The translations under genes and the position numbers were made by a program. Positions 51,426 to 59,981 of a stretch of 64,000 nucleotides of DNA are shown one piece after another. The notes under the pieces were generated by a model that was not told the origin of the DNA, did no database searches, and was given only the letters and a program-made list of their open reading frames with translations. Every line of letters begins with the position of its first letter. The first letter of the stretch is position 1. The DNA is from an uncultured beta proteobacterium (lineage in GTDB: Bacteria; Pseudomonadota; Gammaproteobacteria; Burkholderiales; Burkholderiaceae_C), in NCBI GenBank assembly GCA_903869595.1, contig CAIPZV010000057.1, positions 1 through 64,000 of the forward strand, given 5' to 3'.

Positions 51426-53243
51426 ATGGCACGCTTGGCAGCGCTTCGTACCTGGCTGGGCCGTATCGACGAGCAAATCGCCGCCTTGGCTTTAGGGCTG
51501 ATGATGCTCATCCCGCTCATTGAGATCGTGATGCGGCCTTTGATGGGAAGCGGCATTTCCAATGCGCCTGTCGTGGTGCAGCATCTAGGCCTGGTGCTGG
51601 CCATGTTTGGGGCGCTGGCCGCAGAAAGGCATGGCCACCTGACCTCGTTTGGCTCCAACGATGGCAGCAAGGGCCGTACGCCTGCGTGGCGACTGGCCCA
51701 GCTATTGGCCGCTTTGGTGTGCGGCATGCTGGCGTATGCCAGCTGGCAATTCGTCAGCACAGAGCGCGATGCGGCGCATACCCTGGCCTATGGCTTGCCG
51801 GTCTGGACCCTGCAAGCCTGCATGCCTTTGTGCTTTGTGTTGCTGGGCTTTAAATTGGGCGCGAGGTGCGCTAAAGGTTTGCCGCTGGCAGCGCTGGTGG
51901 CTGCATGTATTCCAGGCCTAGGCATCGCCATTGCCGCGCAATTGGAGGGAACCTCGTTTTCTCCTTGGCCGGCATTCGCCTTACTCGCTGCGGCTTTGCT
52001 TGCCGGTGCGCCGATATTTACTGTGTTGGGGGCTCTGGCGCTGGTGCTGTTCTGGAGCGAAGGCATGCCTTTGGCCTCAGTGGCCTTGTCGCATTACCAA
52101 ATCACCGTCAACCCATCCTTACCTGCGCTGCCTTTATTTACCTTGGCGGGGCTGCTATTTGCGCGTACCGGAGCCACGCAAAGACTGGGCGACTTATTCG
52201 TCTGCTTGTTTGGCGGGGGCGTCAAAGGCACGGTGGTCGCCGTCGCCTTGCTATGCTCATTTTTCACCGCATTTACCGGAGGCAGTGGCGTCACCATTTT
52301 GGCGCTTGGCGGCTTGATGCTGCCGCTATTGAGCAATGCCGGTTACCCGGAAAAGAAAGGCATTGGCCTGGTAACCAGTGCCAGCGCATTAGGTGTATTG
52401 CTAGCGCCCTCGGTACCGCTCATCATGTATGCGATTGTGGCGCGCGTGCCCATTAGCACCATGTTTTTAGCGGGTGCGATACCGGCGCTGGTGATGGTGA
52501 TGAGCTTATTGATTTTTGGTGGATTTTTGAAATCGACCACGTATCCGACCCCCGCAGCCCCAAGAGCATCTGCCGCCGCCGTCTGGAAAACTATGTGGCT
52601 TGCCAAATGGGAAATATTGGCGCCGGTAGTGGCCATCGGCTCGCTCGTTAGCGGCCTGGCTACCCCCATGGAAAGCGCGGCACTCACCGCAGCCTATGCT
52701 CTGATAACCCAGGCCTTCATCCACCGGGAATTGTCCTTAAAAACATTATTTAGCTGCCTGAGCGATGCCGCCCAAATCATTGGCGGGGTGCTGCTGATAT
52801 TGGGCATGGCGCTTGCGCTGACCAATTTTCTGATAGACGCGGGCATTCCCGATGCAGCCATTACAGCGACCCAAAACCTGATTCCTAGCCAAGCGATTTT
52901 TCTGGTCGCTTTGGTGGTTTTTTTGTTATTTGCCGGCGCGCTGATGGAGATATTCGCAGCGATTGTGGTGCTAGTGCCCTTGTTATTGCCCGTGGCGCAA
53001 AGCTACGGCATTGATCCGGTGCACTTTGGCATCCTATTTTTGGCAGCTATGGAAATGGGCTTTTTGTGCCCCCCAGCCGGCATGAATATTTTCTTTGCGT
53101 CCGCCATGTTCGGCAAACCCATTAGCACCGTGGCCAGCTCGGTGACCCCCGCCTTGCTGGCAATTTTTGTGGGCAGTTTGCTGATCGCACTGGTGCCTGC
53201 CTTGTCCACCGCCTTGCCGAAATTTTTGGGGCTGATGGCCTGA
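51426..53243 (+). CDS. Fused TRAP permease (DctQ-DctM)
   Basis: 605 residues. The first ~165 form the four-helix small Q subunit (EIVMRPLMGSGI and HGHLTSF). The rest is the large M subunit with repeats such as ALPLFTLAGLLFARTGATQRLGDLF, GGSGVTILALGGLMLPLL and GFLCPPAGMNIFFASAMF. Q-M fusions are common among TRAP systems. Sodium- or proton-driven import of the ligand delivered by DctP. It starts 2 bp after the DctP stop. Confidence 0.93.
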   Translation: MARLAALRTWLGRIDEQIAALALGLMMLIPLIEIVMRPLMGSGISNAPVVVQHLGLVLAMFGALAAERHGHLTSFGSNDGSKGRTPAWRLAQLLAALVCGMLAYASWQFVSTERDAAHTLAYGLPVWTLQACMPLCFVLLGFKLGARCAKGLPLAALVAACIPGLGIAIAAQLEGTSFSPWPAFALLAAALLAGAPIFTVLGALALVLFWSEGMPLASVALSHYQITVNPSLPALPLFTLAGLLFARTGATQRLGDLFVCLFGGGVKGTVVAVALLCSFFTAFTGGSGVTILALGGLMLPLLSNAGYPEKKGIGLVTSASALGVLLAPSVPLIMYAIVARVPISTMFLAGAIPALVMVMSLLIFGGFLKSTTYPTPAAPRASAAAVWKTMWLAKWEILAPVVAIGSLVSGLATPMESAALTAAYALITQAFIHRELSLKTLFSCLSDAAQIIGGVLLILGMALALTNFLIDAGIPDAAITATQNLIPSQAIFLVALVVFLLFAGALMEIFAAIVVLVPLLLPVAQSYGIDPVHFGILFLAAMEMGFLCPPAGMNIFFASAMFGKPISTVASSVTPALLAIFVGSLLIALVPALSTALPKFLGLMA

Positions 53244-53330
53244 ATTCAGCCAAGTGCTTTGCCCAGGGTGATGCTGGCCTGCTGCTGGTTAGAACACCCA
53301 CCCTATACTTTGCGCACTTAAGGAATCTGT

Positions 53331-54287
53331 ATGCGCACATCTCCCATTCAACACACTGTCGTCGTTGGCGCTGGTGCGGTTGGCAGTTTTTTTGGCGCCA
53401 TGCTGGCGCGCGCCGGGCACCAGGTCACGCTGATCGGCAGGCCCGCGCATGTACAGGCGATACAAAGCCATGGTTTGCAACTGGACTTGGCCAAAGCCAA
53501 TGCGCCAGAGACCGTGCGCATTCCCGCCACCACAGATCTGGCAGTTTTGCGCCAAGCAGACCTAGTATTGTTTTGCGTGAAGTCCACCGACACAGCGGCT
53601 GTTGCGCACAGTATGGACGCGCATGTGGCGCCCCAAGCCATCATCATGAGTTTGCAAAACGGCGTGGAGAACGCAGCGCTGATTGCCAGCGCACTGCCCA
53701 ACCCGGTGATTCCAGCCGTGGTGTACGTGGCCACCGAAATCTCCGCGCCGGGATGCCTCAAACACCATGGCCGGGGCGAGCTGGTCATCGGCACCATGCA
53801 AACCCCCAGACTCAGCAATGCGCCGCAAGCCTTGGCGGACATCGTGGCACTTTTTGCCAGCGCGCAGGTGCCGGTGCAAATCTCGCAAGACGTGATGGTC
53901 GACCTCTGGTCCAAGCTGCTGATTAATTGTGTTTTTAACGCGATTTCCGGGCTAGCCCAAACCAGCTACGGCAAGCTGGCGGCGGTAGAGGCTATCCAGA
54001 CGACCCAGGTCGCTTTGGTACGCGAGGTCATTGCCGTGGCGCTGGCCGACGGCACCCGTTTAGACGAAGCCACTGCGATGCAAGCGGTGGCCAAGATTAC
54101 CAAGACCATGGCCGGACAAAAGTCCTCTACCGCGCAAGACATGGCGCGCAGCAAGCCCAGTGAGATCGATCACCTCAATGGCTTTGTGGTGCGGCGCGGA
54201 CAAGCGCTAGGCGTGCCTACGCCGGTGAACCAAGCCCTGTACGCACTGGTTAAATTGGTCGAATCCTCTTATCCCGCGCATGCTTAA
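53331..54287 (+). CDS. 2-dehydropantoate 2-reductase (PanE) family protein
   Basis: 318 residues: Rossmann motif VVGAGAVGSFFGAMLARAG, LVLFCVKSTDT, SLQNGVEN, catalytic Lys in LWSKLLINCVFNAI, and the C-terminal helical domain with SSTAQDMARSKPSEIDHLNG. The family reduces 2-oxo acids with NADPH. Its place inside a catabolic operon, with no pantothenate genes near, suggests a role in acid breakdown rather than vitamin synthesis (inference). Overlaps the kinase gene by 8 bp. Confidence 0.9.
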   Translation: MRTSPIQHTVVVGAGAVGSFFGAMLARAGHQVTLIGRPAHVQAIQSHGLQLDLAKANAPETVRIPATTDLAVLRQADLVLFCVKSTDTAAVAHSMDAHVAPQAIIMSLQNGVENAALIASALPNPVIPAVVYVATEISAPGCLKHHGRGELVIGTMQTPRLSNAPQALADIVALFASAQVPVQISQDVMVDLWSKLLINCVFNAISGLAQTSYGKLAAVEAIQTTQVALVREVIAVALADGTRLDEATAMQAVAKITKTMAGQKSSTAQDMARSKPSEIDHLNGFVVRRGQALGVPTPVNQALYALVKLVESSYPAHA

Positions 54288-55287
54288 CACGCCCGTCCCG
54301 CCCGAGTTTGCGCGGGCCTTGCGTGAATTGGGCTTGTCCAGCGCGAGTAGCTTAAATGGCATGCCGCTCACAGGCGGTGTGTCGTCCGACATTTGGTGCA
54401 TTGAAACCGACAAGGGCCTGGTCTGCGCCAAACGCGCGCTGCCCAAATTACGCGTTGCCGCCGACTGGCAAGCGCCGGTCGAACGCAACCTGTATGAAGC
54501 ACGTTGGCTACAAGTTGCGAACACAGCAGCGCCCGGTTGCGCGCCTGCGCTACTGGGTCAGCACACAGAACTTGGCGTGCTGGTGATGCGCTACTTGCCG
54601 CCAGCCGACTACCGCCTGTGGAAGCAGGAGCTGCATGCAGGCCGAGCCGAGGCAGCCACCGCCCAAGCGGTGGGCGAAGTGCTGGCGCGTATCCACAGCT
54701 ACGCCGCACAACAAGACGGTTTGGCTGCTGAATTTCCCACCCAAAAAATCTTTTTTGAAATCCGCCTGGCGCCCTACTTAGTAGCTACGGCACAGCGCCA
54801 TCTCGATCTGGCAAGCGCACTGCACGCCTTGGTCCTGCAAACCCAAAGCCATGCCAAAACGCTGGTACACGGCGATGTCAGCCCCAAGAATATTTTGCTG
54901 GGTAGCCAGAGCCCGGTGCTGCTCGATGCCGAATGTGCCACCTGGAGCGATCCGGCTTTTGACCTGGCGTTTTGCCTGAACCATTTTTTGCTCAAATGCC
55001 TGTGGACGCCTTCGGCCCGCGCAGACTTTTTGCATTGTTTTGGGGCGTTTGCGGCCAGCTATTTGGCAGGCGTGGATTGGGAAAATCCGCAGGCCTTAGA
55101 AGCACGCGCCGCGCGCCTGCTGCCAGGCTTGTTTCTCGCGCGCGTGGACGGTAAATCGCCGGCGGAATACATCACCGACGACGCACAGCGCGCGCAAGTA
55201 CGGCGGGTGGCTAGTGCATTTTTACTAAAGCCATCCTCCCAATTACAAGACATCGCCCAGGCCTGGGCCAAGGAACTCCAGACATGA
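54280..55287 (+). CDS. APH-family phosphotransferase (small-molecule kinase)
   Basis: 335 residues, kinase-like fold: a Lys in KGLVCAKRALPK for ATP, the Brenner motif LVHGDVSPKNILL with catalytic Asp, and metal motif LLDAECATWSDPAFDLAFCL. Members phosphorylate hydroxyl groups of small molecules (choline, homoserine, aminoglycosides, glycerate-like acids). With genes for PanE and an enolase-like protein in overlapping frames (8 bp and 4 bp), it probably supplies a phosphorylated intermediate to the enolase paralogue (inference). Confidence 0.88.
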   Translation: MLNTPVPPEFARALRELGLSSASSLNGMPLTGGVSSDIWCIETDKGLVCAKRALPKLRVAADWQAPVERNLYEARWLQVANTAAPGCAPALLGQHTELGVLVMRYLPPADYRLWKQELHAGRAEAATAQAVGEVLARIHSYAAQQDGLAAEFPTQKIFFEIRLAPYLVATAQRHLDLASALHALVLQTQSHAKTLVHGDVSPKNILLGSQSPVLLDAECATWSDPAFDLAFCLNHFLLKCLWTPSARADFLHCFGAFAASYLAGVDWENPQALEARAARLLPGLFLARVDGKSPAEYITDDAQRAQVRRVASAFLLKPSSQLQDIAQAWAKELQT

Positions 55288-56576
55288 AAGACTTTGCGAT
55301 TCGATCGATCCACGCGCGCCGGGTCTGGGACAGCCGAGGCCGCCCTACGGTGGAGGCTGAAGTCGTCCTGGGTGACGGCGCCATGGGGCGGGCGATTGCG
55401 CCAGCGGGCGCCTCCAAAGGCAGCCGCGAAGCGCTGGAGTTGCGCGACGGCGGTGCGGCCTTTGGCGGCCTGGATGTGATGCAAGCCGTAGGCCATGTGA
55501 ATGGCGAAATTTCCCGCGCACTGGTGGGCACTCCTGCCGATGACCAGCGGGCTCTGGATCAGGTGCTCATAACCCTGGACGGTAGCGACCACAAATCACG
55601 CCTTGGCGCCAATGCCACTTTGGCGGTGTCGATGGCGGCGGCGCATGCCATGGCAGCAGCATCGGGCATACCTTTGTACCGTTACCTCGGGCAAGGCCAG
55701 GTGGGCCGCTTGCCCATGCCACAAATACAGATTTTTGGGGGCGGCGCACATGCGGGGCGGCGTGTGGATGTGCAAGACTTTATGGTGGTCTGCCCCGGCG
55801 CGCATAATTTTGCGCAGGCGCTGGAATGGACCGCAGAGGTCTATCGCCACGCCGGCCTTTTGATGGCCCAACGTGGCAGCTTGCACGGGGTTGCCGACGA
55901 AGGCGGCTGGTGGCCTGACTTTGCCAGCAACGAGCAGGCGCTGGAAACCCTGGTGCTATCTATCGAGCGCGCCGGTTTTATTCCGGGCGAACAGGTGGCC
56001 ATTGCTTTGGATATTGCGGCCTCCGAATTTGGCAAAGCAGGGCATTACCGTTTGGGCCTGGAAGCGCGGGAAATGGACTCGGATGCTTTGATCGACATGC
56101 TGCTGCGCTGGATAGACAAATACCCGGTTGTGTCGATTGAAGACCCCTTGGCCGAAGACGATCCCCAGGGCTTTGCGCGTTTCACCCAGGCCGCAGGCCA
56201 TCGCTTGCAAATTGTGGGCGACGACTACTTGGTGTCTAGCGCGGCGCTGATCCGCCTGGCCGCAGCGCTGGGCGCGGCCAACACCGTGCTGCTCAAGCCC
56301 AACCAGCGCGGCACCCTGAGCGAAACCCTAGACGCCTGGATTGCCGCCAAGGAAGTGGGCTACAGCGCCATCGTGTCCGCGCGCTCCGGTGAAACCGAAG
56401 ACAACACCATCGTCGATCTGGCCATTGGATGGAACGTAGGCCAGCTCAAAGTCGGCTCCTTCGCGCGCGGCGAACGCATGGTGAAGTGGAACCATGCGCT
56501 GCGCATTGAAGAGCAGCTCGGCACGCAGGCGCGCTTTGCCGGGGGCGGCGTGTTCAAGTCAAGATCAGCGGCTTAA
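55284..56576 (+). CDS. Enolase paralogue with altered active site
   Basis: 430 residues, full-length enolase fold. Conserved: loop Ser in AGASKGSRE, His156, Glu206 in DEGGW, metal residues in ALDIAAS, SIEDPL and VGDDY, general base Lys338, and Lys389. Changed: Ala366 where enolase has the essential His of SHRSGET, Asp165 for the usual Glu in QEFM, and Lys for Thr in the lid loop GASTGS. The changes predict another substrate than 2-phosphoglycerate or greatly altered activity. It ends an eight-gene catabolic unit and is coupled to a kinase gene, unlike housekeeping eno. Confidence 0.9.
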   Translation: MKDFAIRSIHARRVWDSRGRPTVEAEVVLGDGAMGRAIAPAGASKGSREALELRDGGAAFGGLDVMQAVGHVNGEISRALVGTPADDQRALDQVLITLDGSDHKSRLGANATLAVSMAAAHAMAAASGIPLYRYLGQGQVGRLPMPQIQIFGGGAHAGRRVDVQDFMVVCPGAHNFAQALEWTAEVYRHAGLLMAQRGSLHGVADEGGWWPDFASNEQALETLVLSIERAGFIPGEQVAIALDIAASEFGKAGHYRLGLEAREMDSDALIDMLLRWIDKYPVVSIEDPLAEDDPQGFARFTQAAGHRLQIVGDDYLVSSAALIRLAAALGAANTVLLKPNQRGTLSETLDAWIAAKEVGYSAIVSARSGETEDNTIVDLAIGWNVGQLKVGSFARGERMVKWNHALRIEEQLGTQARFAGGGVFKSRSAA

Positions 56577-56587
56577 TTCGCCAGGGC

Positions 56588-57001
56588 CTACCTAGTAGCT
56601 GAGCCCCACAACAGCGGGGAGCGGGTATGCGCCACGCACACCAAGTAAGTAACGCAGAGCAAGGCGGCGACAAAGCTCACTTTGCGCGCCGCCATCGATG
56701 TGGACTTACCCAAGGCCACGCTGCCCAAAGCGATGTAAGCCAACAGGGCCACCAATTTGGCACCCAGCCAGGCTTGCTCCCACGGATATTGCCCACCCAT
56801 CACCATCAGTGTGATCGCAGCGCCCAATAGCAGCGTGTCGATGCAATGCGGTAACACGCGCAACCATGGCCATGCGCGCCAGTGGTAGCCGCGCAGGTGC
56901 AAACTGCCGCGCACAAGGAACAGGCTCACGCTCACCACAGCGCAGCTGATGTGAATGAGGCGAAAGTTGGCGTAGCTCGCCAAAGGCAGAAAGTCCTGCA
57001 A
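56588..57001 (-). CDS. SirB2-family membrane protein
   Basis: 137 residues with four membrane helices. SirB2 marks: YANFRLIHISCAVVSVSLFLVRG, LRVLPHCIDTLLLGAAI, and the C-terminal AHTRSPLLWG. Conserved His residues suggest a possible heme site, but the function of SirB2 is unknown despite its naming as an invasion-gene regulator. Convergent with the enolase-like gene (11 bp). Start 161 bp from the oxidase cluster. Confidence 0.9.
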   Translation of the reverse strand: MQDFLPLASYANFRLIHISCAVVSVSLFLVRGSLHLRGYHWRAWPWLRVLPHCIDTLLLGAAITLMVMGGQYPWEQAWLGAKLVALLAYIALGSVALGKSTSMAARKVSFVAALLCVTYLVCVAHTRSPLLWGSATR

Positions 57002-57162
57002 GCCCCGATCCTAAGTCTCAGGCCCGCTTTGGCACATCCTTGATTGCCTTTCCTGCCGTTTCCTTGATCCACATTAAAGAACGCGTAGGGCTATGCCCCC
57101 ACAGTCCGACTGCGCCAAGTTGGCATTTGCCTTTTGGCTCCTATTTAACAAGGAGACCCCTT

Positions 57163-57333
57163 ATGTCCCAGCCCCACTCCACTTCGGATGCCGATGCCAA
57201 TGAACCTATTCCTTGGATGCAAAAGCTCCTGGACAACCCTTTCATTCTTCTCTTTTTGGGCGTCATGATTCCCATGGTCGTCTACACCTTGTGGGGGGTG
57301 ATCGATATTTTGACGGTGCCTTTGGCCAAGTGA
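57163..57333 (+). CDS. Small one-helix subunit of heme-copper reductase cluster
   Basis: 56 residues with one membrane helix (about 27-50: NPFILLFLGVMIPMVVYTLW). The polar N-terminus is cytoplasmic or periplasmic. AAGGAG lies 7 bp before the ATG, a clear ribosome site, and the CuA subunit follows 50 bp later with its own AAGGAG. Probably a small accessory subunit of the complex; no family name recognised. Confidence 0.75.
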   Translation: MSQPHSTSDADANEPIPWMQKLLDNPFILLFLGVMIPMVVYTLWGVIDILTVPLAK

Positions 57334-57383
57334 TTTGCGCCATGCCCCACCCTCAATTTCAAACAATATAAGGAGAAAAAACC

Positions 57384-57959
57384 ATGAGCGCCATACTCCC
57401 CCCCGCCGAGCGACTGTGGTGGAAACATCCACTCGATCGCGTTGAAGGCACCTGGATTGTCATCTCACTCATTTGGTGCCTGATCATGTTTGCCATGATG
57501 GTCGGATGGCACATCTGGGGCAAGCAAAACCTCTCTACCGAAACCTATAGAACTACACCCGAGCTATTTACCACCAAGGCGCAGGCTGTAGTGGACAAAT
57601 ACACCGTACGCACCGAAACCTTTAAGAACCTGGCCGGTATCGACGAAAAAATACCGGTGGTTGCTCCGCCGCCTGGGAGTGACGTGTACCTCGTGGCACG
57701 GTTGTGGAATTTTTGGCCCATCATCGAGCTCGAGCAGGACAAAACCTACCGCTTGCACATTACCTCCTTGGACTACAACCACGGCTTTTCATTGCAACCG
57801 GCCAACATCAACATCCAGATCGTTCCGGGCTTTGAGCATGTGGTGAAAGTCACCCCCAATAAAGCGGGCACCTACTCCGTGGTGTGCAATGAATACTGCG
57901 GCATCATGCACCACACCATGGTCAGCCGCCTCTACGTCAAACAAGGCGGTACACCATGA
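57384..57959 (+). CDS. Heme-copper reductase subunit II with CuA site
   Basis: 191 residues. A single membrane helix (about 22-44) anchors a periplasmic cupredoxin domain. CuA ligands are complete: His in DYNHGFS, then CNEYCGIMHHTM with two Cys, Glu, His and Met. It accepts electrons from a cytochrome or cupredoxin and passes them to subunit I. The short form (one helix) is like ba3- and NOR-type partners. It overlaps subunit I by 4 bp (ATGA). Confidence 0.93.
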   Translation: MSAILPPAERLWWKHPLDRVEGTWIVISLIWCLIMFAMMVGWHIWGKQNLSTETYRTTPELFTTKAQAVVDKYTVRTETFKNLAGIDEKIPVVAPPPGSDVYLVARLWNFWPIIELEQDKTYRLHITSLDYNHGFSLQPANINIQIVPGFEHVVKVTPNKAGTYSVVCNEYCGIMHHTMVSRLYVKQGGTP

Positions 57960-59653
57960 GCGCTACCACCTACCGGACTTGCCCCCGATCGGGCTTGCAA
58001 TTCGAATCGAATGCAGAAACACTCATGGTGGTCAACGCCGTTACGGCTGTGGTCGCCTTGTTGGTGGGCGGCATTTTGGCCATTGGCGTCGTGCTGACCC
58101 GCTGGCCTGCCGTGCATTGGCTAGCCGCTGACACGTTCTACATGGTGCTCACCGCCCACGGCATTGATATGCTGATTTTCTGGGTCATCTTCTTCGAGAT
58201 AGCGGTGCTGTACTTCGCCTCCTCCACGCTCTTGCGCTGTCGATTGGCAACACCGCGCATCGCCTGGCTGGGTTTTGCGCTGATGCTGATAGGCGCGGTG
58301 ATGAATAACCTAACGGTGTTTCAAGGTGGCTCCAGCGTCATGATGACGTCTTACGTCCCCATGATGGCATCGCCTTACTTCTACGCGGGTTTGATACTGT
58401 TTGCGGTCGGTGCGCTGATAGGTTGTTTTGTGTTTTTCGGCACGCTGGTAGTCGCCAAACGGGACAAGACCTACCAAGGTTCGGTGCCGCTGGTGACCTT
58501 TGGTGCCATCGTTGCGGCCATCATCGCGGTGTTCACCATCGCCTCGGGCGCGATCATCCTGATCCCTACCTTTTTTCTATCGATAGGCCTTATTGACCAA
58601 GTCGATCCCCTCATCTACCGTACCATCTGGTGGGCGTTTGGCCATTCCTCACAACAGATCAATGTTGCGGCCCATATCTCCATCTGGTACGCGGTGGCGG
58701 CGATCGCCTTTGGCGCCAAGCCCATGTCCGAACGCGTCAGCCGGGGCGCTTTTTTGTTGTATATCTTGTTCCTGCAACTGGCCAGTGCGCATCACCTGTT
58801 GGCCGATCCGGGCGTGAGCACGGCCTGGAAAGTCGTCAACACCAGCTACTTTATGTACTTTGCCGTACTCGCCTCCATGATCCATGGTTTGACGATTCCC
58901 GGCGCTATCGAAGTAGCACAGCGTGCCAAAGGCTATAACAATGGCCTGTTTGAATGGCTGCGCAAAGCGCCTTGGGGCAACCCGGTGTTTTCGGGCATGT
59001 TCATCTCGCTGATCGGTTTTGGCTTTTTGGGTGGTATCTCGGGCGTCATGATGGGCACCGAGCAGCTCAACATGATCATCCACAACACCATCTATGTGCC
59101 AGGTCACTTCCACGCCACCGTAGTCGTCGGCACCACGCTGACCTTTATGGCACTGACCTACTTTTTAATCCCGGTCTTATTCAAGCGTGAAATGATCCAT
59201 CCCGGCCTGGCTAAATTGCAGCCCTATATGTTTGGCCTGTCCATGTATTTCTTCTGTCTGGTCATGATGGGTGCGGGCACGCTAGGCGTACCACGCAGGC
59301 ATTGGGACTTGAGCTTTGCCGGTGCAGCCATGGCCTATGAATGGCCTGGCGCCGCCTATCTGATGATGGGCCTGGTCGGCATCGGTGGGGTTGCGGCCAT
59401 CACCGGCGGCGGACTCTATATTTACATCACCGTAGGCTCCTTGCTATGGGGTAAAAAACTCGATGGCGGCAAACCCAGCGCCCATTTCACACCGATCCCC
59501 GTGAGCGCGCCTTCGGCAGCGGCCCAAAGCTATGGTTCAGCGGGTTTTGCCGCCCCCGGAACCTTTGTACTGGCCATGGTGTTTTTGGTGTCCTTTGTCC
59601 TGTACTACTTCATCAACTGGAAGTACCTTTCACAGGTCTGGGGCTTGAGCTAA
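57956..59653 (+). CDS. Heme-copper reductase subunit I lacking the cross-linked Tyr; NOR candidate
   Basis: 565 residues, about 12 or more helices. All six metal His are present: His68, His230, His279/His280, His384 and His386 (GHFHATVVVG). In oxidases GHPEVY places a Tyr four residues after the first CuB His; here the motif is GHSSQQ with Gln234, and no Tyr occupies the cbb3 position six residues before the His pair. Such sites are known for nitric oxide reductases of the oxidase superfamily (eNOR-like types, from memory). With CuA subunit II it would reduce NO to N2O, or possibly O2. Automated tools may call it a cbb3 oxidase. Confidence 0.85.
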   Translation: MSATTYRTCPRSGLQFESNAETLMVVNAVTAVVALLVGGILAIGVVLTRWPAVHWLAADTFYMVLTAHGIDMLIFWVIFFEIAVLYFASSTLLRCRLATPRIAWLGFALMLIGAVMNNLTVFQGGSSVMMTSYVPMMASPYFYAGLILFAVGALIGCFVFFGTLVVAKRDKTYQGSVPLVTFGAIVAAIIAVFTIASGAIILIPTFFLSIGLIDQVDPLIYRTIWWAFGHSSQQINVAAHISIWYAVAAIAFGAKPMSERVSRGAFLLYILFLQLASAHHLLADPGVSTAWKVVNTSYFMYFAVLASMIHGLTIPGAIEVAQRAKGYNNGLFEWLRKAPWGNPVFSGMFISLIGFGFLGGISGVMMGTEQLNMIIHNTIYVPGHFHATVVVGTTLTFMALTYFLIPVLFKREMIHPGLAKLQPYMFGLSMYFFCLVMMGAGTLGVPRRHWDLSFAGAAMAYEWPGAAYLMMGLVGIGGVAAITGGGLYIYITVGSLLWGKKLDGGKPSAHFTPIPVSAPSAAAQSYGSAGFAAPGTFVLAMVFLVSFVLYYFINWKYLSQVWGLS

Positions 59654-59688
59654 TTCATGCTGCAGGGCGGCACATGCAGCCCTGAACT

Positions 59689-59968
59689 ATGGATAGCCCA
59701 CAACCATTGCCCATGACTATATTCATTCAGGCTATCCCCTTAGCGCGAACGCCTTTGGCATGGGTTCGCGAAGTGCTCAGCGTTTTCAAATTGCGCATCG
59801 GCTTCATGATCATGCTGCCGGTCGTCATCGGTGTGCCACGCGCGGCGCGCATCGTGTGGCTCAGCGCTGTCGCCCTCACGCCAAACGGCAATGGTTGCTT
59901 TTTTTGCTTCGCTGGCGCAATTGGGCTTGCTTCTGCTGGCCGTCATGGCGGATCGCTTGTGGCTATAA
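59689..59968 (+). pseudogene. Internally deleted protoheme IX farnesyltransferase (CyoE/CtaB) remnant
   Basis: The ATG frame at 59689 gives a CyoE-like start (PLAWVREVLSVFKLRIGFMIM) for about 50 codons and then turns unlike the family. In the frame one base over, FFASLAQLGLLLLAVMADRL and a TAA at about 59968 resemble the C-terminus of CyoE proteins. Only ~280 of the usual ~880 bp remain and the two ends are in different frames, so no prenyltransferase is made. Loss of heme-o synthesis fits a heme-b enzyme. Confidence 0.55.
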
Positions 59969-59981
59969 GCAGGTCACGGGC

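Noticed and set aside
53331..54287. Assigning the PanE-like gene to pantothenate synthesis
   Set aside because: No panB, panC or panD nearby and it lies in overlap with catabolic genes.
55284..56576. Treating the enolase gene as the housekeeping eno
   Set aside because: Active-site His and Glu are replaced, and the usual pyrG or ftsB neighbours are missing.
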